From Planctomycetota bacterium (lineage in GTDB: Bacteria; Planctomycetota; B15-G4; JADJEK01), in NCBI GenBank assembly GCA_016795255.1, contig JAEUIB010000853.1:1-15837 (forward strand): 15,837 nt of DNA, written 5' to 3'. This document shows, in pieces, positions 1 to 6,785 of this stretch; the stretch's first letter is position 1, and the number at the start of each line of letters is the position of its first letter. Below the pieces are notes generated by a model that was given only the letters and a program-made list of their open reading frames with translations, was not told where the DNA came from and did not search any database. The position numbers were made by a program, and so were the translations under genes.

Positions 1-777
1 GCGCGGGAAGTCCATCTTCGTCTCGAAGCCGTCGTCGCCGAAGTCCCACGACTTCGCCGACACGCCCTTCGCGTACGGCATCAGCAACTCGACGCCTCGG
101 TAGCGGTCGTACTCCTCACGGTCGGACATCCGGAAGTTGCCGAAGTCCGGCAGCGTGCCGACGCGCGAGTGGTTCGCGGCCTTCATGACTCCGGCCAGCC
201 ATTCGCCGTTGCTCGACCAACCGCCGTGGTTCTCGACGATGACGTTGATCGCGTACTGGTCGCCGATCCGCGCCAAGCGCCGCAGCGAGTCCGCTCCGCG
301 CGCCGCCTGCTCTTCCGGCTTGCCGCCGCCCGCGACGTTGACGCGGATCGAATGGCAGCCGAGGAACTTCGCCGCCGCGATCCACCGCACGTGGTTCTCG
401 ATCGCCGTGCGTCGCGCCTCGTCGTCCTCGTCGGCGAGATGTCCTTCGCCGTCGATCATGATCAGCACGCTCTCGACGTGATGCTCCGCGCAGCGCGCCT
501 TCAGCTCGGCGAGGTAGTCGAAGTCCGTCGCCTTGTCCTTGAAGAACGAGTTGACGTACTCGACGCCGTCGCAGCCGTAGTCCTCGCGCGCGACCTTCGG
601 GAAGTCGAGCGCGTCGAGTTCGCCGGCGTAGAGCGCCTTGTGCAGCGACCACTGGGCGAGCGAAATCTTGAACCAGGGTTCCGCCATCGTTCGACCTCGC
701 AGCGTCCCGGTCATCGCGGTCGCGGCCGCCGCGGTGATCGTCGACGTCAGGAATCCGCGCCGTGTGAGCCCGCTCAT
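1..777 (-). CDS. Tat-exported sugar phosphate isomerase/epimerase-like TIM-barrel protein (C-terminus outside window)
   Basis: The frame reads 259 residues from ATG at 777-775 to the window edge, so the C-terminus is missing. The N-terminus has a twin-arginine signal (TRRGFLT, R6-R7) followed by an Ala/Thr-rich stretch, which predicts export. The mature part looks like the AP-endonuclease-2/xylose-isomerase-like TIM-barrel family: FKISLAQWSLHKA at about 36-48, DGVEYVN near 70, then VENHGG (E182, H184) and TLPDFGNF (D211). E182 and D211 are at positions typical of the divalent-metal ligands of this family. The family acts on sugars or sugar derivatives; the substrate cannot be read from sequence. 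The start codon overlaps the stop of the upstream pseudokinase gene (ATGA, 777-774), so the two are probably translationally coupled. The family call is firm; isomerase versus epimerase activity is not resolved. Confidence 0.88.
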   Translation of the reverse strand, partial: MSGLTRRGFLTSTITAAAATAMTGTLRGRTMAEPWFKISLAQWSLHKALYAGELDALDFPKVAREDYGCDGVEYVNSFFKDKATDFDYLAELKARCAEHHVESVLIMIDGEGHLADEDDEARRTAIENHVRWIAAAKFLGCHSIRVNVAGGGKPEEQAARGADSLRRLARIGDQYAINVIVENHGGWSSNGEWLAGVMKAANHSRVGTLPDFGNFRMSDREEYDRYRGVELLMPYAKGVSAKSWDFGDDGFETKMDFPR

Positions 778-1775
778 CCGAACAGCTTCTTGAACAGACC
801 CGGCGCCTTGCGCTGGATCGGTTCGTTGCGGTGGTAGCGGTCGAGATCGGCGATCAGCTCGTCGATCGTCGCGAAGCGCGCCTTCGGGTCCTTCTCGAGC
901 AGAGCCAGCGTCAGGACTTCCATTTCCTTCCCGGCCTTGAAGTTGTGCTTCACCGGGCTGTCGGGCTTCTGCTTCAGCGTGGCTTGCTCTTGAGCCTTCG
1001 CGTCGCCGTCGAACACCGGCCGTCGCGTCAGGCACTCCCACAACACCGCGCCGAGCGCGTATTGATCCGCCGCCGCGGTGTTGCGCGCCGCCGCGCGATC
1101 CGACGCTTGGAGCACCTCGGGTGCTTCGTAGGGCGCTCGCGCGACGCCGCACGCGAAGTCGGTCACGATCGGGCGCAGCGTGTCGTCGACCATCAGGTTC
1201 GCGGGCTTCAGCGCGCCGTGCGTCACGCCGACCTTCGCCGCGGCCGCAAGCGCCTTCGCCGCGTGCTCCCCGATGCGGCAGACGACCTTCGCGCCGGTGA
1301 CGTTCGCGCCGCCGCCGCGGGCTCCGGCCGCGAGGCGCCACGTCGGCGAGTCGGGCGGCACCGTTTCCTTCTGCAAGATCGCGAGCACCGCTTCGACCGA
1401 CACGCCCGGCACGAAGCGACGGACGACGAACGCGTGGTCGGCGCTGCAGGCGAACGCGGTCGGTGGCGCCAAGTTCGGGTCGCTGACGCGCGCCAGCTTG
1501 ACCTGGCCCGCCGCGGCTCGCGCTCGCGCCGCAGCGTCCGCGGGCAACGCCTTCAACACGACCTCGTCGCCGTTGCCCGCCGTGGCCTTCAGCGTGACCG
1601 GTCGGCCGGGCTTCGACAGGACCTCGACGACCTTGAACCCGTCGATCACCGTGCCGATCGCGGGTGCGGCGGCGGTGTTCTTGGCCGCGAACAGCGGCGC
1701 GAGCGCGGCGTCCGCCGGCTTGCCGGAGGCGATCTGACGTTCCTGGTCTGCGGTCAGCGACGAGAGCTCGAGCAT
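774..1775 (-). CDS. Serine/threonine protein kinase-fold protein, predicted pseudokinase
   Basis: This 333-residue protein has a bacterial Ser/Thr (PknB-type) kinase fold. The beta-3 lysine is present (VVLK, K75), as are the APE motif (218-220), the helix-F Asp (DQYALG, D237) and a C-terminal tail ending PGLFKKLFG. Catalytic motifs are degraded. The catalytic-loop HRDLKPxN reads HGALKPAN (186-193), with Ala188 where the proton-accepting Asp should be, DFG reads DFA (206-208), and the glycine-rich loop near 54-60 has no GxGxxG. I therefore infer a pseudokinase, perhaps a scaffold or allosteric regulator. The start at 1775 is preferred over an in-frame extension to 1922, because the extension is Arg/Pro/Ser-rich, unlike a coding N-terminus, and would read through the divergent promoter region. 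There is no transmembrane segment, so it is probably cytoplasmic. It overlaps the downstream TIM-barrel gene by four bases. Confidence 0.85.
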   Translation of the reverse strand: MLELSSLTADQERQIASGKPADAALAPLFAAKNTAAAPAIGTVIDGFKVVEVLSKPGRPVTLKATAGNGDEVVLKALPADAAARARAAAGQVKLARVSDPNLAPPTAFACSADHAFVVRRFVPGVSVEAVLAILQKETVPPDSPTWRLAAGARGGGANVTGAKVVCRIGEHAAKALAAAAKVGVTHGALKPANLMVDDTLRPIVTDFACGVARAPYEAPEVLQASDRAAARNTAAADQYALGAVLWECLTRRPVFDGDAKAQEQATLKQKPDSPVKHNFKAGKEMEVLTLALLEKDPKARFATIDELIADLDRYHRNEPIQRKAPGLFKKLFG

Positions 1776-1821
1776 GCGGAGGATCCCGGGAGAGGAGACG
1801 GAGGCTGCGCGAAGGCGGGGG

Positions 1822-1830
1822 AATGTAGCA
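1822..1830 (-). promoter_or_regulatory. Candidate extended -10 box for the pseudokinase/TIM-barrel operon
   Basis: On the minus strand the bases read TGCTACATT, fitting an extended -10 (TGn plus TACATT, 4 of 6 to TATAAT). A start near 1815 would leave a leader of about 40 nt before the ATG at 1775. No convincing -35 is seen. The location in a divergent gap supports it, but the motif is short. Confidence 0.3.
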
Positions 1831-1932
1831 GGCGCTTCGAACCGCGGCGAACTCCTCGGTCCCGAGGGACACGAACGGCCGGCCGCGAGCGATTCCCGGG
1901 CCGCCCGCCGAGGACGGCGCACCCGCTGTTAC

Positions 1933-1941
1933 ACTCCCGCC
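1933..1941 (+). promoter_or_regulatory. Candidate extended -10 box for the FkbM methyltransferase gene
   Basis: The bases TGTTACACT at roughly this position (within the run gctgttacactcc) fit TGn plus TACACT. The box lies about 27 nt before the ATG at 1967, giving a short leader. The same TACACT hexamer precedes the [2Fe-2S] gene at 15372-15377. There is no clear -35. Confidence 0.3.
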
Positions 1942-1966
1942 CTTTTCATCCGCGTTGCGAACCTCC

Positions 1967-2824
1967 ATGGACTTCAAGACCAAGACCGTCCGCGTCCCGT
2001 CGCTCGGGCTCGATTTCGACGTCCTCGCGGACGACCTCATCATCGGCCCGTCGATCGAGAAGGGCTCGTGGGCGGATCACGAGACGCTGCTGTTCCTGAA
2101 GCACGTGCGCCCCGGCGATCGCGTCGTCGACCTCGGTGCGAACGTCGGCTGGTTCGCCGTCCAAGCGATCATGGCCGGCGCCGACGTCCACGCGTTCGAG
2201 CCGGTGCCCGGCATCGCCGACGTCGCCGAGCGCAACATGAAGCGCGCGATGGAGGCCGTCGCGAAGCGGGGCGGCAAGGGCAAGGGCGTGCTGCATCGCG
2301 TCGCGGCCGGCGCCGAGAAGGGCTCCGCGCAGATCGCGATCGGCAAGAAGAACTTCGGCGACAACCGCGTCGTCGCCGGCGCCGAGCGGCCGAAGGACAT
2401 GGGCGACGGCACCAACGTGACGATCCAGATCGCGCCGGTGGACGACTTCGTCACCGGGCCCGTGCGGTTCTTCAAGATCGACACGCAGGGCTTCGAGTGG
2501 TTCGCGCTCGCCGGCATGAAGAAGGTCCTGGCGTCGAGCCCGCAGTGCGCGCTGCTGATCGAGTTCTGGCCGTACGCACTGCAAGGCTGCAAGCCCGAGC
2601 AGCTCCTCGACCTGCTGTACGGCCTCGGCTTCACGATCGGCAAGGCGACGGAAGCTCCGTATCCGATGACGAAGGAGCGCGTGCTGAAGCAGTCGCTCGA
2701 TCCGCGTCGCGATCCGGTCAAGGGCGGGATCGACCTGTACGGCGTGCGAGGCGGTCTGCCGTTCCACGTCGTGTCGCTGAAGAATCGATTGCGCGCGTTC
2801 GTGCGCGGCATGAAGGAAACGTGA
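1967..2824 (+). CDS. FkbM-family SAM-dependent methyltransferase
   Basis: This 285-residue protein has a class I methyltransferase fold of the FkbM type, which usually methylates hydroxyl groups of sugars or secondary metabolites. The SAM-binding motif I is RVVDLGANVGWFA (52-64) and the acidic end of the next strand is HAFEPVPG (75-82). The FkbM signature lysine/Asp region is FFKIDTQGFEWFALAGM (168-184), followed by LLIEFWP (196-202) in the last core strand. There is no signal peptide or transmembrane segment, so it is cytoplasmic. I chose ATG 1967 over an in-frame TTG at 1955, which adds only four residues. It is divergent from the pseudokinase gene and is followed 83 bp later by the TPM gene pair. 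No glycosyltransferase or biosynthetic cluster is in view, so the substrate is unknown. Confidence 0.9.
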   Translation: MDFKTKTVRVPSLGLDFDVLADDLIIGPSIEKGSWADHETLLFLKHVRPGDRVVDLGANVGWFAVQAIMAGADVHAFEPVPGIADVAERNMKRAMEAVAKRGGKGKGVLHRVAAGAEKGSAQIAIGKKNFGDNRVVAGAERPKDMGDGTNVTIQIAPVDDFVTGPVRFFKIDTQGFEWFALAGMKKVLASSPQCALLIEFWPYALQGCKPEQLLDLLYGLGFTIGKATEAPYPMTKERVLKQSLDPRRDPVKGGIDLYGVRGGLPFHVVSLKNRLRAFVRGMKET

Positions 2825-2907
2825 GCTGAAACCGTAGGGGGGCGTCGCGCGTCGGAAGCGCAGCGATCGCCGTACGCAGTCGTCCGTGCTCCAGGGATCC
2901 GTTCGCG

Positions 2908-3627
2908 ATGAGCTGGTTCGTCGCCGTCGTCTTCGCCTCGCTGTCGTCGCTGCAACCGCTGCGTCCGGTCCAGCCGGTGCAGGCGGCGCCGCAGGACGCG
3001 TCGACGGTCGAGAACGACGGCTGGGTGACCGATCTCGCGCGTCTGCTGCGTCCGAGCGACGAAGCGGAACTCGAACGTCGGCTCGAGACGCTGAAGCTCA
3101 CGCACGACCACGAAGTCGTCGTGCTGACCGTGGCGTCGCTGAACGGCGCGCCGATCGACGCGTTCGCGCGCGACGTCGCCGAACGCTGGAGCGTCGGCGG
3201 TCGTGACCGCGACAACGGCGCGCTGCTCGTCGTCGCGCAATCCGAACAGATGGTCCACATCCACGCCGGGGCCGAGATCGCGCCGGCGCTCGACGACGTC
3301 ACGCGCGGTCGCATCGTCCGCGAGCTGATCGTGCCCGAGTTCAAAGAGGGTCGGTTCCGCAGCGGTCTCGAGGTCGGAGCCGAGACGATCCTCGCGCTGA
3401 CCGTCGGCGAGTCGTCGCCGCTCGATCAGTCGTTCCTCAGCCGATCGCGGCGGGGCGCGTGGACCGTGCCGCTCGTCGTCCTCGTGCTGCTCGGTCTGTC
3501 GTGGCGCAGCTTCGGTGGGTGGCTCGCGCGGAAGCGAGTCGTCGCGCCGCCGCGCGCGCCCGCGTCGCGCGATGCGACGCCGGTGGCGGGCACGCTCATC
3601 ACCCACGGCGCGACGGGGAAGTGGTGA
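2908..3627 (+). CDS. TPM-domain (YgcG/Psb32-like) exported, membrane-anchored protein
   Basis: This 239-residue protein has an N-terminal hydrophobic signal-like segment (about 1-27) and then a TPM domain (about 38-165). Family landmarks are visible: DLARLLRPSDEAELERRLETL (42-62, helix), HEVVVLTV (68-75), the AERWSVG turn (91-97), DNGALLVVA (102-110), and VPEFKEGRFRSGL near 142-154. A single transmembrane helix follows (about 185-198) with a short basic tail, so the domain probably sits outside the cytoplasmic membrane. TPM proteins have been linked to photosystem II repair in plants (Psb32) and to membrane or envelope functions in bacteria; no enzymatic role is assigned here. Its TGA stop overlaps the next start (TGATG at 3625-3629), so the two are coupled. 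No LemA partner gene lies beside it. Confidence 0.85.
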   Translation: MSWFVAVVFASLSSLQPLRPVQPVQAAPQDASTVENDGWVTDLARLLRPSDEAELERRLETLKLTHDHEVVVLTVASLNGAPIDAFARDVAERWSVGGRDRDNGALLVVAQSEQMVHIHAGAEIAPALDDVTRGRIVRELIVPEFKEGRFRSGLEVGAETILALTVGESSPLDQSFLSRSRRGAWTVPLVVLVLLGLSWRSFGGWLARKRVVAPPRAPASRDATPVAGTLITHGATGKW

Positions 3628-4427
3628 TGGACGCGTCCGCGCTGCTCGTGCTCGCGCAAGCGCCGAATTGGGATGCTCCCGCGCACGGGCCGGCGACGCC
3701 GTGGTGGCTGCTGTACTGCGTGATCTGCCGCGGGATCGTGCTGACGATCCTCGGGTTCCTGCTGCTGCGAGCCCTCGTCCGTCAGCGGCAGTACGACGCG
3801 CTCGGCCAATTGCGTGCGTCCGACATCGACGAGCTGACCGACGTCGTCCGCGCCGCCGAGCGGCGCACCAGCGGCGAGATCGTCGTCGTCGTGCTCGAGC
3901 GGTCGGATCGCTTCCCCGGCGCGAATTGGCTCGCGGGGTTCGTGTTCTTCGTCGCCGGCTCGGTGACGGCGATGCCGTGGATGCCGTGGCACGATCCGGT
4001 GATGACGCTCGCGACGCAGATCGCGATGTTCGGCCTCGGCTTCGCGTCGACCGCGTTGCTGTCGGACTTCAAGCGCTTCTTCGTCAGTGCGTCGCGCGCG
4101 ACCGAGATGGCGCAAGAGCAGGCGATGCAGGAGTTCCAGCGCCAGCGCCTCCACGAGACGCAGGGCAACACCGGCGTGCTGGTGTTCGTGTCGTTGTTCG
4201 AGCGCTGCGCGGTCGTCCTCGGCGACACCGGGGTCGGCGCGAAGGTCGATCCGCAACTGTGGACGAACGCGACGCGCGCGCTGTTGGACGGCGTTCGCCG
4301 CGGGTCGCTGAAAAAGGGGATCGGTGACGCGGTGCGCATCGTCGCCGACGTGCTCGCCGTCCACTTCCCGAGCGTGACCAGCGATCGCGACGAGTTGCCG
4401 AATCTCGTCGTCGTCCGGCGCGAGTGA
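3627..4427 (+). CDS. Second TPM-domain integral membrane protein (COG3762-like)
   Basis: This 266-residue protein is predicted to be integral to the membrane. One hydrophobic segment lies at about 25-47. The first half of a TPM domain follows at about 67-95 (DELTDVVRAAERRTSGEIVV). Two more hydrophobic segments lie at about 100-118 and 125-145, and the second TPM half at about 181-248 (GVLVFVSLFERCAVVLGDTG, then GVRRGSLKKGIGDAV). A membrane hairpin thus interrupts the TPM fold, an arrangement known in COG3762-type proteins, which often pair with a YgcG-type TPM protein as here. The ATG at 3627 overlaps the upstream stop by one base, which fixes the start. The cellular role is unknown; I infer the two proteins form an envelope complex. 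The gene converges on the beta-helix pair 30 bp away. Confidence 0.82.
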   Translation: MDASALLVLAQAPNWDAPAHGPATPWWLLYCVICRGIVLTILGFLLLRALVRQRQYDALGQLRASDIDELTDVVRAAERRTSGEIVVVVLERSDRFPGANWLAGFVFFVAGSVTAMPWMPWHDPVMTLATQIAMFGLGFASTALLSDFKRFFVSASRATEMAQEQAMQEFQRQRLHETQGNTGVLVFVSLFERCAVVLGDTGVGAKVDPQLWTNATRALLDGVRRGSLKKGIGDAVRIVADVLAVHFPSVTSDRDELPNLVVVRRE

Positions 4428-4434
4428 CGCCGCA

Positions 4435-4453
4435 GCGTCGGACGCGCCGACGC
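4435..4453. terminator. Hairpin between convergent genes, probable bidirectional terminator
   Basis: The 30-bp gap between the converging stops contains a perfect 7-bp inverted repeat (gcgtcgg and ccgacgc) with a 5-base loop. It fills nearly all of the gap. No T-tract follows on either strand, so it is not a classical intrinsic terminator. Confidence 0.5.
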
Positions 4454-4457
4454 GCGG

Positions 4458-5546
4458 TCACGGATCGGTCTTCTTGAACTGATTGCCGAGCACGACGTTG
4501 GCGCCCGGCGTCGCGGCGTCGTGCAGATCGAACCCGGTCTTCGCGTCGGTCGAACGATTGCGGGTGATCAAGTTCCCGTCGGCGCCCGACTCGACGAGGA
4601 AGCCGTCGACGCCGGACTTCTTCGCGACGTTGTTCGCGTGGACGCCCGCGTCGCACGTCGCCTGGATGCGGTACGCCGCCGGACCCGCGAAGTTCGTCGC
4701 GGTGTTCCCGCAAGCGAGGACGTCGTCGAGGCAGTCGATGCCGACGAGCGTCCCGTCGCGGACGGTGTTGCCGATCAGCACGGTGCCGAGGCCGTGAGCA
4801 CGCAGCGCCGTCGTCGACGCATCGCGCACGCGCGACCGCCGGACGAGGTTCGCCGACGTCGCACTGGCGACCCACAGCGAGTGCCCGCTGGCGTCCCGCA
4901 CGTCGCACTCCGAGACGACGTTGTCGCTGTCGCTGCCGAGCACGGCGATGCCGTCGCCGTCGCTCGCGGTGACCTTGCAGCGGCTGACGATCGTGCGCGC
5001 GCCGCCGACGACGATGCCGCGTCCCCCGTTGTTCAGGACCTTGAGGTCGCGCAGGTACGACTGCGGGCCGTCGCAGAACACGCCGACGTCGCCGACCTGC
5101 TTCACGACGACGCCGATCAGCGACACGCCGTCGGCGGAACTCTCGATCCCGTCGTCGACGCACGCCTCGACGACGACCTTGCGGACGCTCGCGTTCGACG
5201 ACGACAGCTCGATCAGGATCCCGTCGGACGCCGCGTCGCGGATGCGGACGTTCTCGATCGCGACGAACGGGCTGTTCACGATCGTGATCCCGTTCGTCGC
5301 GCCGTTCGCGTCGAGGATCACCTTCCCGACGCCGATCAGCGCGCGATCGGGTTTCGCGAGGAACGACGGAGCTTCCGTGTACGTGCCGGCCGCGACGCGG
5401 ATCGTGTCACCGGGCGAGGACGCGTCGATCGCCGCCTGGATCGTCGCGTGCTGCTTCGGCACGAGGAGTACTTCGGCGGATCCGTGCGCGGTCAGCGCGC
5501 ACGTCGCGGCGACGACGGAAAGGAACTCGCGCGAGAGGAGGTTCAT
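4458..5546 (-). CDS. Secreted right-handed parallel beta-helix repeat protein (downstream paralog)
   Basis: This 362-residue protein begins with a signal peptide (cleavage plausible after GSA, about residue 24). The mature start EVLLVPKQHATIQAAIDASS is the classic opening of pectate-lyase-like/NosD-like beta-helix proteins, followed by GDTIRVAAGTYTE (47-59). The rest is a series of degenerate coils of about 22-25 residues rich in V/I, N, D and G (for example NVRIRDAASDGILIE, GGRGIVVGGARTIVSRC). No pectate-lyase catalytic set can be identified, so the activity is unknown: it could be a polysaccharide lyase or a binding or structural protein. The start is well fixed by AAGGAG seven bases upstream of the ATG. 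The gene lies 19 bp behind its paralog, in an apparent operon. Both proteins end with NQF close to the C-terminus. Confidence 0.87.
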   Translation of the reverse strand: MNLLSREFLSVVAATCALTAHGSAEVLLVPKQHATIQAAIDASSPGDTIRVAAGTYTEAPSFLAKPDRALIGVGKVILDANGATNGITIVNSPFVAIENVRIRDAASDGILIELSSSNASVRKVVVEACVDDGIESSADGVSLIGVVVKQVGDVGVFCDGPQSYLRDLKVLNNGGRGIVVGGARTIVSRCKVTASDGDGIAVLGSDSDNVVSECDVRDASGHSLWVASATSANLVRRSRVRDASTTALRAHGLGTVLIGNTVRDGTLVGIDCLDDVLACGNTATNFAGPAAYRIQATCDAGVHANNVAKKSGVDGFLVESGADGNLITRNRSTDAKTGFDLHDAATPGANVVLGNQFKKTDP

Positions 5547-5565
5547 CGTCGGGCTCCTTCGTGGC

Positions 5566-6627
5566 TCACGACTGGAACTGATTGGCGAATTGGTCGACGT
5601 CGGTGGCCGACAGCGTCAGGCCGCCTTGGTTGTTCTTCGAGACGTTCTCGGCGAGGACGACTTGGTCGCCGCCGATGACGAAGCCGACCGCTTGCGACTG
5701 GCGGACCTTGTTCGCCAGCACGACGACGTCGGTCGACGCCGAACCGACGAACAGCCCTTCCGAGCCCGACGAGCGGATCGTGTTGGCGACGAGCTTGATC
5801 GAGGCGCCCTCGACGTCGATGCCGCGCGCGCCGGACCCGACGACCGAGTTGCCGTCGACCACGACGCCGTTCGCGTCGCACGCGAGACCGGTCGTCGCGG
5901 CGCCCTGGATCTTGTTCGCGCGGACGACGACCTCGGACGCGCTGGCGACGAACACGCCGCGCCCGCCCGCGTTCTTGACGACGTTCTTCTCGAGGACGAT
6001 GCGGCCGCCGCTGGCGGTGATGCCGTCGGCGCCCGTCTTCGAGACCGTGTTCGACCCGCAGTACGACAGGCCCCCGAGCAGCACGATGCCGCCGCCGCCC
6101 GACTTCGGCACGACGCACTTCGAGATCGTCGTGTACTCGACGGCACTGCGGATCGCCTCGTGCAACCCGCCCTCGACGATGCACGACTCGATGCGCGCGC
6201 GTTCGCCGCTGGCGACGAACAGGCCGGTCTGGACGCACTTCGTCGCGCGGACTCCGAGCAGCGCGATCCCGGACGACAGCTTCGTGTGGACGCCGATGTC
6301 GCCGCGCCGCACGCGGACGTTCTTCAACGTGAATCCGTCGCACGACTCGATCGTCAGCGTGGCGCCGACGGCGGTGCCTCCGTCGATGACGACCGTGCCG
6401 ACGCCGAACATCGTCACGTCGGACTTCCCCGTGACGGTCAGGACCTCGTCGTACGTGCCGGCCGCGATCCGGATGGAGTTGCCGGAAATGGCGGCGTCGA
6501 GCGCGGCCTGGATCGTCGCGAAGTCCTTCGGGACGCGGAGTTCCGTCGCGACGGCCAGCGGCGCGCCGAGCGCGAGCAAGCCGACGACGAGCGCGAAACG
6601 ACGACGGAAGCCGGAGGATGCGTCCAT
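5566..6627 (-). CDS. Secreted right-handed parallel beta-helix repeat protein (upstream paralog)
   Basis: This 353-residue protein has a signal peptide of about 27 residues (FRRRFALVVGLLALGAPLAVA) and a mature start, TELRVPKDFATIQAALDAAI, that closely matches its neighbour, followed by GNSIRIAAGTYDEV. Beta-helix coils follow, with repeated patterns such as NAGGRGVFVASASEVVV and GSEGLFVGSASTDVVVLANK. The start at 6627 is supported by a GGAG eight bases upstream; a longer in-frame start at 6660 adds only a polar stretch before the signal peptide. It is the first gene of a two-gene unit with the paralog at 4458-5546, and tandem duplication is the likely origin. Enzymatic motifs are not evident. 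It is probably periplasmic or extracellular. Confidence 0.86.
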   Translation of the reverse strand: MDASSGFRRRFALVVGLLALGAPLAVATELRVPKDFATIQAALDAAISGNSIRIAAGTYDEVLTVTGKSDVTMFGVGTVVIDGGTAVGATLTIESCDGFTLKNVRVRRGDIGVHTKLSSGIALLGVRATKCVQTGLFVASGERARIESCIVEGGLHEAIRSAVEYTTISKCVVPKSGGGGIVLLGGLSYCGSNTVSKTGADGITASGGRIVLEKNVVKNAGGRGVFVASASEVVVRANKIQGAATTGLACDANGVVVDGNSVVGSGARGIDVEGASIKLVANTIRSSGSEGLFVGSASTDVVVLANKVRQSQAVGFVIGGDQVVLAENVSKNNQGGLTLSATDVDQFANQFQS

Positions 6628-6730
6628 GGCGCGAGCTCCACGAGAGGGAGGTGCGCCCAAGGGAACAGGACGCGCTCGAGCGCGTCACGCTCCGACCCGA
6701 GAATTCCGGCGACGATCCGCGGCACGCCCG

Positions 6731-6781
6731 GCCGGCGATCCGGACAAGAATGCCGCCGGCAATCCTGTCCGGATCGCCGGC
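6731..6781 (-). terminator. Long perfect inverted repeat downstream of the 915-residue protein gene
   Basis: Two perfect 16-base arms (6731-6746 and 6766-6781, gccggcgatccggaca and its complement) flank a 19-base loop that itself contains gccgccggc. On the minus strand the stem starts five bases after the stop of the large exported-protein gene. No T-tract follows, so it may be a terminator without a U-tract, an mRNA 3' stabiliser, or an attenuator ahead of the beta-helix pair. Confidence 0.5.
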
Positions 6782-6785
6782 TCGG

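Noticed and set aside
774..1775. Active serine/threonine kinase
   Set aside because: The catalytic Asp of the HRD motif is Ala and the glycine-rich loop is missing.
774..1922. Longer start (1922) for the kinase-fold protein
   Set aside because: The 49 extra residues are Arg/Pro/Ser-rich with no homology features, and would cover the promoter-like box at 1822-1830.
4458..6627. NosD-type copper-binding function for the beta-helix pair
   Set aside because: Only the beta-helix fold resembles NosD; there are no other nos genes nearby and no Met/His/Cys metal-site pattern.
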